Source: Chitinophagaceae bacterium (GTDB lineage: Bacteria; Bacteroidota; Bacteroidia; Chitinophagales; Chitinophagaceae). Taken from it: DNA of 64,000 nt. This document shows positions 34,234-42,617 of the stretch, piece after piece; the first letter of the stretch is position 1; each line of letters starts with the position of its first letter. Below the pieces are notes generated by a model, which was not told where the DNA came from, ran no database searches, and was given only the letters and a program-made list of their open reading frames with translations. The DNA lies in assembly GCA_016720775.1 (NCBI GenBank), contig JADKJX010000001.1, positions 682,001 to 746,000 of the forward strand, given 5' to 3'. The translations under genes and the position numbers were made by a program.

Positions 34234-36141
34234 TTACCCAATTACAGAGATATATCCTTCCTTATCCACCTCAATTTTCCGCTCTGCCTGGAGGTAATCC
34301 ATCACCTGCCAGACCTTTTGTTTATTAATGCTTTTTAGGGCAGCAAGTACCTGCCTGGAGTTTAAGGAAGACAGTTTAGCCTGTTCAAGAATATACCCGG
34401 AGATGTTGTTGAATTCTTCGGTGGAAACATGAATGACCTTTTCGTTAATGCAGTTATCGCATATTCCGCAGGGCTTTACTTTATCATCATTGAAATATGC
34501 AGCGATCTGTTTGCTCCGGCAAATTTTACTTTCGGTAATGTAAGCGATCATTGCCATTGCCCGTTCTTCAAAACTTTTTCGCCGGTTTAAATAATTGGTA
34601 TTATTGACCATGTAGTTGTCTGCGTACATCCTGTTCTGAAGCAGGAAGATCTGCGGCATATCTTTTTGAGGCATATAGCTGATAATGCCATGATCGTTTA
34701 TCTTTTTCAGGTCAGTTTTAATTTTTGCAATATCCTGCTGTAAAAATTTTGCCAGCCTGCTTTCATATACAATCGCAGGAAAATCAAAGATCCCTTCGTA
34801 AGAACGCAACAAGCCTTTTACAAGCGGCTCAAGTTCCGGGTGCTGTTTTTCAAAATCAGCAAGTTCATCTTTGCTGGTAGTAAATACAACTGAGGAAGGA
34901 TTGAAAAAAACTTCGTTGTAACTGACAATGCCTTCCTGCTCCAAAGCCTTGATGGCATAGGTGACGGTGAGAATGTTTAGTTTAAATGCAGTGGTAAATG
35001 TTGCAATGTCAAAATCATAGCTAACTCCTTCACCAGCACCCGCTGGCACCTGCAGGTGATTCATGATGGCAATGTACACCTGTTTGATCTCTTCTTCTTT
35101 CGGGAAACGAATATCAACCTGTTCCTGTAAATTTTCCAGTTCTTTATCGTTGAACAACAGAACAGCATAAGCTCTTTTGCCATCTCTTCCGGCCCTCCCT
35201 GCTTCCTGGTAATAATTCTCCAGGCAGTCGGGCACGTCATAATGCACCACCACACGAACATCCGGCTTATCAATACCCATACCGAAGGCACTGGTGCAAA
35301 CGATCACCCTTGTCTTATTGTTTATCCAGTTTTCCTGGCGGTTATTTCTTTCTTCATTATTCAATCCGGCGTGATAAAAATCTGCGGGAATATTATTCAT
35401 CCTGAGTAATCCTGCAATTTCTGTCGTGTGCTTCCTGCTTTTACAGTAAACAATAGCAGTGCCTTTTACATTTCTTAATATCTCCAGTAATTTATTTTGC
35501 TTAGAAGGTACATTAAAAACACTGTAAGAAAGATTGGGCCTTTCAAAAGACTGCCGGAAACGTTGCTGTGTTTTACCAAAAAGAAGTTTATCGCAAATAT
35601 CATCCTGTACGGGCCTTGTTGCAGAAGCGGTTAATGCCAGCACCGGAACAGCAGGCAAATGTTCCCGCAGGGCTGCAATACGTGTATAAGGCGGCCTGAA
35701 ATCATATCCCCATTGTGAAATGCAATGCGCTTCATCCACCGCCAGTAAATTTATGTTGAGTGCCGGCAGGTATTCTAAAAATAAATTCGTTTCTAAACGT
35801 TCGGGAGAAACATAAAGAAATTTATAGTTGCCATACGCTGCATTCTGTAATGTCTTTTTAATTTCTAAAAAAGGCATGCCTGAGTAGATCGCAAGCGAAG
35901 GGATCCCTTTTCGTTTCAGGTTCTCTACCTGGTCTTTCATGAGTGCAATGAGCGGACTGACCACCAGGCACAACCCCTCTTTTGCCATAGCCGGAACCTG
36001 GAAGCAAACAGATTTGCCTCCACCGGTAGGCAAGATGGCTAATGTGTCTTTTCCCTCAAGTACAGATGTGATGATCTCTTCCTGTAAAGGCCGGAAATTA
36101 TCAAAGCCCCAGTAATTCTTTAAAATTTCATGAATGCTCAA
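34234..36141 (-). CDS. recQ: ATP-dependent DNA helicase RecQ
   Basis: 635 residues. Helicase motifs: 0 (FDNFRPLQEEII), I (LPTGGGKSVCFQ), II DEAH (AVDEAHCISQWGYDFRP), III (LALTASAT), V and VI (FGMGIDKPDVRVV; YQEAGRAGRDG). The RQC zinc site is formed by C-x(n)-C-GI-C-DN-C (KICRSKQ ... KPCGICDNC). No HRDC domain is evident; the C-terminal 90 residues are a short helical tail. It unwinds 3'-5' during recombination and fork repair. The start is TTG 36141, 22 bases after copA, so the two are probably one transcript. Confidence 0.95.
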   Translation of the reverse strand: MSIHEILKNYWGFDNFRPLQEEIITSVLEGKDTLAILPTGGGKSVCFQVPAMAKEGLCLVVSPLIALMKDQVENLKRKGIPSLAIYSGMPFLEIKKTLQNAAYGNYKFLYVSPERLETNLFLEYLPALNINLLAVDEAHCISQWGYDFRPPYTRIAALREHLPAVPVLALTASATRPVQDDICDKLLFGKTQQRFRQSFERPNLSYSVFNVPSKQNKLLEILRNVKGTAIVYCKSRKHTTEIAGLLRMNNIPADFYHAGLNNEERNNRQENWINNKTRVIVCTSAFGMGIDKPDVRVVVHYDVPDCLENYYQEAGRAGRDGKRAYAVLLFNDKELENLQEQVDIRFPKEEEIKQVYIAIMNHLQVPAGAGEGVSYDFDIATFTTAFKLNILTVTYAIKALEQEGIVSYNEVFFNPSSVVFTTSKDELADFEKQHPELEPLVKGLLRSYEGIFDFPAIVYESRLAKFLQQDIAKIKTDLKKINDHGIISYMPQKDMPQIFLLQNRMYADNYMVNNTNYLNRRKSFEERAMAMIAYITESKICRSKQIAAYFNDDKVKPCGICDNCINEKVIHVSTEEFNNISGYILEQAKLSSLNSRQVLAALKSINKQKVWQVMDYLQAERKIEVDKEGYISVIG

Positions 36142-36163
36142 CCCGGTAAATTATGACTTGAAA

Positions 36164-38281
36164 TTAAACCACTTTCCGGTAATTAAGCCTGATGGAATTT
36201 ATGGCCAGCACCACATCGCTGAAACCCATGGCCAAGGCAGCAAGGCCGGGTTGCAGAAAGCCCATCGCTGCAATGGGAATAGCAACAATATTATAGATGA
36301 ACGCCCAGAAAAGATTTCCTTTGATGGTACTGAAAGTATGTTTACCCAGCCCCAATGCCAATGGTAAATGATGAATGCCTTTATTCATCAAAACAACCTG
36401 TGCTGTTTGTACAGCCAATTGTGTTGCATCGCTCATGGATATACCGATACTGGCTTTAGCAAGTGCCGGCGCATCATTGATACCATCACCAACCATGGCA
36501 ACGGGGGCTTCCTTATTGAGTTGTTCAATTATGAATAATTTTTCTTCGGGATTTTTTTCAGCATATACCTTGTCGATGCCTAAAACATCCGCAATTTTTT
36601 TGGTTCGGTCCAATGAGTCGCCGCTTAATAAAATAGTCTGAATATTCTTTGCATGCAGGTAACTGATCACCTCTTTTGCTTCGGGCCTGATTTCGTCTTC
36701 CATATCAAACCAACCGATCAACTTATTATTTTGAAGTAAGTAAGCAGTATGCGAAGTGTCGCTGCTTTGCGTTGCCGCAATTTTATAAGAACCCAACTGC
36801 CAGGCATTGCCTGCAGCATCTTCTGCTTTCATGCCAAGGCCTTTTATCTCTTCGATCTTTTTCCATTGGATGCTGTCGTTGATCTTCCAGTCGGTGGTAA
36901 TTGTTTTTGCAATGGGATGGTTCGAATATTTTTCAAGCGAAAAAACAACTCTCTTAAACTCATCTTCAGTTAATATAGGCGAACTGATACCCGTTACCTG
37001 GAAATTCCCCTTAGTCAATGTCCCCGTCTTATCAAACACAACGGTCCGGATGTCTTTAAATAATTCCAGGCTTTTTGCATTGCGGAAAAGAATGCCGTTT
37101 TTGGCTGCACGGCCCAATCCCACGGCAATGGCAGCAGGTGTTGCAAGCCCCATGGCGCATGGGCAGCTTATTACCAAAACGGCAATGCTTCTCATCAGGG
37201 AATTGGTGGCGCTTACATCAAATACAAAATAGTTAACCAAAAAAGTAATGATTGAAATGCTGATAACAACCGGAACAAACACAGCGCTGATCTTATCTGC
37301 CAGTTGCTGAACAGGCGGCTTTTCACCCTGCGCCTGTTTTACGAGGGTTAAAATATTACTGAGCACCGTATCTTTTCCAACAGCAGTTACCTGGGCCTTC
37401 ACGGTTCCGCCTGTTACCAGGCTTCCGCCGATCAAGACGTCTTTTTTTGTTTTGTGAACGGGTTTGCTTTCACCTGTGAGTAAAGATTCATTCACATGTA
37501 CATCTCCCCACAATATCTTGCAATCCATTGGTACCTGCTCGCCCTGTTTGATAAGGACCAGGTCGCCCACATGAAGTTTTGTATTCTCCACCGGAAAGAT
37601 CAGTTCTTTATGCTGATCATCAAAAGCGATCATATTGGCCATTACCTTTTGCTGCTTAGCCAGTTTGTTCAATTCCCTTTGTGTGGTCTCAACCGATTTG
37701 TGTTCCACCCATTCGCCTAAAAAAACAAGCGTGATGATGGTAGCAGTTGTTTCATAAAAAACATAATCCATGCCCAGGTTGCCAATGGTACCGGTCAAAC
37801 TATATACAAAAGCAGCCAGCGAACCCATGGCAATCAGCACATTCATGTTTGGGATCCCGTGGCGCAGACTTTTAACAGCACTCACACCAAAATAGCTCAT
37901 GCCTACCAGGAAGACCGGGATACAAATGGCCAGTTGGATCCACGGGTTCATCAAAAAGTGAATATGCCAGGGAAGCATGTGCAGCATTAAAACCAGGGTG
38001 AAAGGAAGGCAGAAAAGAAAACGTTGAAGGTGGTTAGAGAAGATCTTTGTTTGTGCTTTGCGGTTTGTAGTTTGTGGTTCATTGACCACATGGTAGCCGA
38101 GATCTTTTATTCCTTTGGCAAGCTGGTTTTTCGATTTGGTTTTATTTATTTCAAAACTAATTTCACCGCCGATAAAATTCACTTTCACATCCTTCAATCC
38201 TTCTTTTTCAAGATACTTGTTAATAGTCAGCGCACAATTGGTACAGGTCATTCCTTCTACTTTCCAGTCAACTTTTTCCAT
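36164..38281 (-). CDS. copA: Copper-exporting P1B-type ATPase CopA
   Basis: 705 residues. One N-terminal heavy-metal domain (GMTCTNC, about 10-16), eight predicted membrane helices, the CPC ion site (VISCPCAMGLATP), the TGES actuator loop, the phosphorylation site DKTGTLTKG, the SNHPIA HP motif and the hinge VGDGINDAPAL. The YNIVAIPIAA helix is typical of Cu+ transporters. It pumps Cu+ out of the cytosol. There is an exact TAATTTTG 4 bases before the ATG, with no obvious copper-regulator gene adjacent. The divergent promoter is shared with tsaE. Confidence 0.93.
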   Translation of the reverse strand: MEKVDWKVEGMTCTNCALTINKYLEKEGLKDVKVNFIGGEISFEINKTKSKNQLAKGIKDLGYHVVNEPQTTNRKAQTKIFSNHLQRFLFCLPFTLVLMLHMLPWHIHFLMNPWIQLAICIPVFLVGMSYFGVSAVKSLRHGIPNMNVLIAMGSLAAFVYSLTGTIGNLGMDYVFYETTATIITLVFLGEWVEHKSVETTQRELNKLAKQQKVMANMIAFDDQHKELIFPVENTKLHVGDLVLIKQGEQVPMDCKILWGDVHVNESLLTGESKPVHKTKKDVLIGGSLVTGGTVKAQVTAVGKDTVLSNILTLVKQAQGEKPPVQQLADKISAVFVPVVISISIITFLVNYFVFDVSATNSLMRSIAVLVISCPCAMGLATPAAIAVGLGRAAKNGILFRNAKSLELFKDIRTVVFDKTGTLTKGNFQVTGISSPILTEDEFKRVVFSLEKYSNHPIAKTITTDWKINDSIQWKKIEEIKGLGMKAEDAAGNAWQLGSYKIAATQSSDTSHTAYLLQNNKLIGWFDMEDEIRPEAKEVISYLHAKNIQTILLSGDSLDRTKKIADVLGIDKVYAEKNPEEKLFIIEQLNKEAPVAMVGDGINDAPALAKASIGISMSDATQLAVQTAQVVLMNKGIHHLPLALGLGKHTFSTIKGNLFWAFIYNIVAIPIAAMGFLQPGLAALAMGFSDVVLAINSIRLNYRKVV

Positions 38282-38285
38282 AATG

Positions 38286-38293
38286 CAAAATTA
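38286..38293 (-). promoter_or_regulatory. TAnnTTTG promoter core of copA
   Basis: TAATTTTG on the minus strand, separated by CATT from ATG 38281. It predicts a leaderless copA mRNA. Confidence 0.75.
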
Positions 38294-38331
38294 TTCCCTG
38301 AAATTGTAGCCTGATTACTAATGCCGGAAAA

Positions 38332-38339
38332 TATCTTTG
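38332..38339 (+). promoter_or_regulatory. TAnnTTTG promoter core of tsaE
   Basis: TATCTTTG, separated by CAAC from ATG 38344. It lies back to back with the copA promoter in a 62-base spacer. Confidence 0.75.
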
Positions 38340-38343
38340 CAAC

Positions 38344-38757
38344 ATGGAGGTAAATTTTACGCTGGAAGAAATAAAACAGGCGACGGAAAAACTGATCGTT
38401 GCGGCTGCCGGGCATAAAGTGCTTGCCTTTCATGGCGAAATGGGCGCCGGCAAAACCACGTTCATACATGCATTGTGTGAGGTAATGGGAGTTACCGATA
38501 CCATTTCAAGTCCTACTTTTTCCATCATCAACCAATATAAGACCGCCCATGGAGAAACGGTTTATCACATGGACCTCTATCGTATCAAAGATGAAGCCGA
38601 AGCCATTAATGCCGGGGTGGAAGACTGCCTTTACTCCGGCAATACCTGCTTGGTGGAATGGCCCGAAAAAATACCCGGCATCTTCCCCGATGATACACTG
38701 CACATAAGCATAACTTATGTGGATGATAATACCAGAAAGCTGAAAATAAATTTGTAA
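38344..38757 (+). CDS. tsaE: tRNA t6A biosynthesis ATPase TsaE
   Basis: 137 residues. A small P-loop ATPase with Walker A HGEMGAGKTTFIHAL (about 30-44), SSPTFSIINQY, HMDLYRIKD and LVEWPEKI signatures. It works with TsaB and TsaD to make N6-threonylcarbamoyladenosine at position 37 of ANN-decoding tRNAs. Normal full length. It is followed 25 bases later by ald, an order common in Bacteroidota. Confidence 0.95.
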   Translation: MEVNFTLEEIKQATEKLIVAAAGHKVLAFHGEMGAGKTTFIHALCEVMGVTDTISSPTFSIINQYKTAHGETVYHMDLYRIKDEAEAINAGVEDCLYSGNTCLVEWPEKIPGIFPDDTLHISITYVDDNTRKLKINL

Positions 38758-38782
38758 TTTGTAAGCTTACAATGTTTATTAT

Positions 38783-39997
38783 ATGGCTACGTCAAAACCC
38801 TTTGTGTCTTCTTCATTCAGCTACGAAACACTGGAAGAAACCCTGGATGTGCGACCCAAAGGCGCTGAGTTACTCATCGGCATTCCAAGGGAAACTTCTT
38901 TCAATGAAAACCGAATAGCACTTACGCCGGAAGCGGTGGGTGTGATGGTTGCCAATGGGCACCGGGTGGTGGTGGAAACAAAGGCCGGTGATGGCGCCAG
39001 TTATACCGATAAGGATTACAGCGATGCCGGCGCCAAAATAGCCTACGACAAGAAGGAAGTTTTTGAATGTAACATTCTTGTAAAAAGTGCCCCGGTAAGT
39101 GAAAGCGAATGTGAATTGCTGAAACCAAATCAATACATCATTTCACCCATTCACCTGGCGGTAATGAAGCGGGAGATATTGCAGAAGATGATGGAGAAAA
39201 AGATCACCGCGCTGAGTTTTGAGAACCTGAAAGACGACAGCGGACACAATCCCATCGTAAGAAGCATGAGTGAAATTGCCGGCAGTGCAGTGATGCTGAT
39301 AGCCGGGCAGTATTTGAGCAAGACAAATAATGGTAAAGGTGTTTTGGTTGGTGGCATCAGTGGCATCCCGCCAACAAAGGTTATCATCATTGGTGCCGGC
39401 ATCGTTGGTGAATATGCGGCAAGAACTGCATTGGCCATGGGCGCCAGTGTAAAAATATTCGACAACAGTATTTACCGCCTGAAACGTTTACAGAATAATA
39501 TCGGCGTACGGTTATGGACATCGGTGATTGAACCCAAGATACTGGCCAAGCAATTAAAAACCTGTGATGTAGCGGTTGGTGCTTTAAGTGGCGCCGGCGG
39601 AAGAACACCCGTTGTGGTTACGGAAGAAACTGTAAGTAATATGCGGCCCGGTAGTGTGATTGTGGATGTAAGTATTGATCACGGCGGCTGTTTTGAAACA
39701 AGCAAAGTGACCACGCATGAAAAACCGGTGTTCATCAAAAACGAAGTGATCCATTATTGCGTACCCAATATACCCAGCGGTTTTGCCCGTACGGCTTCGC
39801 AGGCTATCAGCAATGTGTTGATGCCGCTGATGCTGGAGACCGGTGAAGACGGCGGTATTGACAATATCATCTGGCATAAGATAAATATCCGCAGCGGCAT
39901 CTATCTATTTAAAGGAAGCCTTACCAATTTTTATTTAAGTGAACGGTTTGACCTGAAGTTTACCGATCTGAATTTACTGATAGCGAGCAGGAGGTAG
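38783..39997 (+). CDS. ald: Alanine dehydrogenase
   Basis: 404 residues. The AlaDH/PNT N-terminal domain (GIPRETSFNENRIALTPEAV) has an N-terminal extension of about 30 residues. The NAD-binding Rossmann domain follows (VIIIGAGIVGEYAARTALAMGA) with SIDHGGCFETS and NIPSGFARTASQAISN. It interconverts alanine with pyruvate and ammonium using NAD. Likely co-transcribed with tsaE. Convergent with the membrane protein gene at 40004. Confidence 0.92.
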   Translation: MATSKPFVSSSFSYETLEETLDVRPKGAELLIGIPRETSFNENRIALTPEAVGVMVANGHRVVVETKAGDGASYTDKDYSDAGAKIAYDKKEVFECNILVKSAPVSESECELLKPNQYIISPIHLAVMKREILQKMMEKKITALSFENLKDDSGHNPIVRSMSEIAGSAVMLIAGQYLSKTNNGKGVLVGGISGIPPTKVIIIGAGIVGEYAARTALAMGASVKIFDNSIYRLKRLQNNIGVRLWTSVIEPKILAKQLKTCDVAVGALSGAGGRTPVVVTEETVSNMRPGSVIVDVSIDHGGCFETSKVTTHEKPVFIKNEVIHYCVPNIPSGFARTASQAISNVLMPLMLETGEDGGIDNIIWHKINIRSGIYLFKGSLTNFYLSERFDLKFTDLNLLIASRR

Positions 39998-40003
39998 GCC
40001 TCT

Positions 40004-40969
40004 TCAAAAGCCAATTTCATCTCTGACCTGGATATTTAGGGATTTGAATTTCTGTTTAAGTTTTCTCCATGTATTATTACGAAGACTTCCTGCAGTATAT
40101 TTCTTCGAAACAAACTGCTTTGTAATTACCCTTAAAGTATTTGCCTGCCGGTAAGGTGTCTCAAGAACAATTTCTTTTATTTCATCTAACTGAAATACTT
40201 TTTTACTCCAGGGGATAAGATGATGTTTAATTACAAGATAGTTATCAGATAAATAAAAATAATGCAGTTCCCGGCCAAAAGCAAAATAGGATAAAGAAAG
40301 AGAGATAATAAGCATGATGAACATAGCTCCAGTATCCTGGCTTTTAACAATCAAAAGACTTAAAAACAAGGGAATACCAAAGAAAAAAATCCCGTTGTAA
40401 GAAGTTATATAATTCCCTGCGTATTTAGTAAAAGTTTCGTCAATATCGACATCAATATCGTCGTCCTTTTCAATGAGAGAAACATTAAAAAAATCATCAG
40501 AAGACAACACAGTTGTATTAAGTGCCGCGTCATTTATTTTTTGTAAAATGATCAGCAATTCCCTGCTGTTCCGGTAGTAATTCAAAAAAATCACTTCTTC
40601 TGTACCATCGATGAACGTAAGTTTAGCACACTCCTCATTCAGAAATGTAAACTTGTTATAAGTCTTCCCGGTGAGTTCAATTGACTTCAATGTAATAAGG
40701 GGAAATTCCTTGCTTTTGAATACGGATATTAAACTAATAATGGTTGAGTCGATGCTGATCTTAGGAACCCGCAGAATGGAGTATCCAACAAAAAGATAAA
40801 GAAGGAACATCAGCATAAACCCAAAAGTGGCACCGGCCGGCGATTTAATAGTAGGTGGTCCATTGAGATTGAAGGCGATGGCTAGTAATACCCCTACAAT
40901 AGTCAGGGCAATAAATAGTATCAAACTCGGGCTAAATCCAATCTTTGTCTTAAAAGAAGACCTGCTCAT
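40004..40969 (-). CDS. Membrane protein with duplicated two-helix plus PH-like unit
   Basis: 321 residues. Two hydrophobic helices (about 15-65) are followed by a PH-like strand-rich segment (ISIDSTIISLISVFKSKEFPLITLKSIELTG, to about 150). A second pair of helices (about 193-230) is followed by a similar segment (FYLSDNYLVIKHHLIPWSKKVFQLDEIKEIVLET, to the end). So it reads as a tandem duplication of helix pair plus PH-like domain. Its start ATG overlaps the stop of the ABC ATPase by one base (TAATG), implying coupled translation and a shared job. No family is claimed. Confidence 0.75.
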   Translation of the reverse strand: MSRSSFKTKIGFSPSLILFIALTIVGVLLAIAFNLNGPPTIKSPAGATFGFMLMFLLYLFVGYSILRVPKISIDSTIISLISVFKSKEFPLITLKSIELTGKTYNKFTFLNEECAKLTFIDGTEEVIFLNYYRNSRELLIILQKINDAALNTTVLSSDDFFNVSLIEKDDDIDVDIDETFTKYAGNYITSYNGIFFFGIPLFLSLLIVKSQDTGAMFIMLIISLSLSYFAFGRELHYFYLSDNYLVIKHHLIPWSKKVFQLDEIKEIVLETPYRQANTLRVITKQFVSKKYTAGSLRNNTWRKLKQKFKSLNIQVRDEIGF

Positions 40970-41586
40970 TACTTATAATTATTAATCTCAATCACCTCCT
41001 CACAAAAATCGTATTCCTGCTTCACATTGCTGCTTACAATTACCAGCCTGTCTTTTGTGTAATTGCTGATGAGTGAGAGATACAAAGCAATACCATCTGC
41101 ATCTAAGTTGGTGGTGGGTTCATCCAGTAAAAGAACAGGTGTATCACTGAAGAAAGCCTGCGCCAGTTTTAAGCGTTGCTTCATGCCGCTGCTGAAGTAG
41201 CGGATCTGTTTGTTCGTTGCTTTTTCCAACCCCACGATCTTTAATATGCCTGCTATATCTAACGATGAACCAAGTGGTTTGAATTTTGAATGAAATTCCA
41301 GCATTTCCTTTGCCGTCATTTCTTCGATCAATTCTAAATAGGGAGCTGCAATCGAAAGATAGGTGTAATGCCTTCCTTCCTCTGTTGCCTGTTGGCCATC
41401 CCGGTATTCAATCGTTCCTTCGTTGTGAAGCGTTGCGCCGGCAATTACCTGTAACAAGGTTGATTTGCCCGAACCATTCGGCCCGGTGATGGCGTATTTT
41501 TTTCCCTGCTGAAATTCGTAACTGCAGTGACGGAATATCCACTCCCGGTTAAATCGTTTGCCTGTATTGGTTAAAGAGATGGTCAT
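40969..41586 (-). CDS. ABC-type ATPase subunit
   Basis: 205 residues from ATG 41586. Walker A GPNGSGKST, signature SSGMKQRLKLAQAF, Walker B VLLLDEPTTNLD. The H-loop segment reads VSSNVKQEYDF, with Asn where the switch His usually lies. There is no permease in the window other than the coupled membrane protein at 40004. The five codons before this ATG lie within a 7-bp tandem array, so the longer start at 41601 is not used. It is the last but one gene of the lipid A cluster on this strand. Confidence 0.88.
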   Translation of the reverse strand: MTISLTNTGKRFNREWIFRHCSYEFQQGKKYAITGPNGSGKSTLLQVIAGATLHNEGTIEYRDGQQATEEGRHYTYLSIAAPYLELIEEMTAKEMLEFHSKFKPLGSSLDIAGILKIVGLEKATNKQIRYFSSGMKQRLKLAQAFFSDTPVLLLDEPTTNLDADGIALYLSLISNYTKDRLVIVSSNVKQEYDFCEEVIEINNYK

Positions 41587-41624
41587 TAAGTCATTGGTCA
41601 TTGGTCATTGGTCATTGGTCATTG
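41581..41624 (+). repeat. 7-bp-period tandem array, five perfect units
   Basis: GTCATTG is repeated five times in a row (41590-41624), with one near unit before it. It overlaps the ATPase start region and is the least decayed of the 7-bp arrays in the window. It is the same unit family as 28943 and 29401. Confidence 0.9.
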
Positions 41625-41735
41625 AGCTCAATAAAGATATGGAGTATAAGTGAGTGACACAACGATGTTGAACAAAGTTTCAAAGCTGGTTACAAAATGA
41701 CTTGAATACAAATCTTCGCAGTGAACTTCTCCTTT

Positions 41736-41768
41736 TCCCCTTTAGTGGATAGGGGCGGAGGGGCTGTT
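41736..41768 (+). repeat. G/C-block repeat, copy 3
   Basis: CCCCTTTAGTGG, then AGGGG, GGAGGGG and CTG, in the same order of blocks as the icmF copies. Its end overlaps the lpxA stop codon (41767-41769). Confidence 0.65.
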
Positions 41769-42564
41769 ATTCATCCTCACTGCTTCCCTTGGTAAAGCGT
41801 TTGATAATGCCCCGGCCGCTTTCACGGATGAAGGTTACAATATCATCCCGTTCATCGGTTGCCGGTAATTCTTCTTCAATGAAATTAAGCGCCTGGGAAG
41901 TATTCATTCCCTTATTGTAAATGATGCGGTAGATGTCGAGTATCTTATTGATGCGGTCGAGGCTGAATCCTTTGCGTTTTAATCCAACGGAGTTTACACC
42001 GGCATAACTTAATGGTGTACGTCCTGCTTTGATATAAGGCGGAACATCTTTGCTTACCAACGAACCACCGGAAACAAACGCATACTGCCCGATCTGCACA
42101 AACTGGTGAATGGCACACATACCGGCAAGGATGGCATGATCACCCATTACCACATGGCCGGCCATCTGCGTGTTGTTGCTCATGATGCAGTTGTTGCCAA
42201 TGATGCAATCGTGGGCAATATGACTGTAAGCCATGATGAGGCAATTGTTTCCCACTTTTGTTGTCCACTTGTCTTTACTGCCCCTGTTTACCGTAACAAA
42301 TTCACGGATGGTGGTATTATCGCCGATCTCCACGGTGGTTTGTTCTCCCTCGTATTTAAGATCCTGCGGAATGGCAGCAATAACTGCTCCGGGAAAGATG
42401 CGACAGTTCTTGCCGATCCGGGCACCTTCCATGATGGTTACATTACTGCCTATCCAGGTTCCCTCGCCAATTTCTACATTTTGATGGATAACACTGAATG
42501 GATCAACCTTAACATTGGTTGCCAGTTTTGCGTTTGGATGTATGTACGTGTGTGGATGGATCAT
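41767..42564 (-). CDS. lpxA: UDP-N-acetylglucosamine acyltransferase LpxA
   Basis: 265 residues. Left-handed beta-helix of hexapeptide repeats (GEGTWIGSNVTIMEGARIG, IGNNCIMSNNTQMAGHVVMG), with the catalytic His in the AYSHIAHDC region, then a C-terminal helical domain (GLKRKGFSLDRINKILDIYR). It transfers the 3-hydroxyacyl chain from ACP to the 3-OH of UDP-GlcNAc, the first step of lipid A. It follows lpxC/fabZ by 53 bases. Confidence 0.96.
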   Translation of the reverse strand: MIHPHTYIHPNAKLATNVKVDPFSVIHQNVEIGEGTWIGSNVTIMEGARIGKNCRIFPGAVIAAIPQDLKYEGEQTTVEIGDNTTIREFVTVNRGSKDKWTTKVGNNCLIMAYSHIAHDCIIGNNCIMSNNTQMAGHVVMGDHAILAGMCAIHQFVQIGQYAFVSGGSLVSKDVPPYIKAGRTPLSYAGVNSVGLKRKGFSLDRINKILDIYRIIYNKGMNTSQALNFIEEELPATDERDDIVTFIRESGRGIIKRFTKGSSEDE

Positions 42565-42617
42565 TTAGTGTTTAATTGGCAATGAGCAAATAACAAGTAA
42601 TCAACGAATATATCTAT

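Noticed and set aside
42106..42585. Plus-strand open frame opposite lpxA
   Set aside because: Repetitive hexapeptide coding in lpxA gives long antisense frames; no family features.
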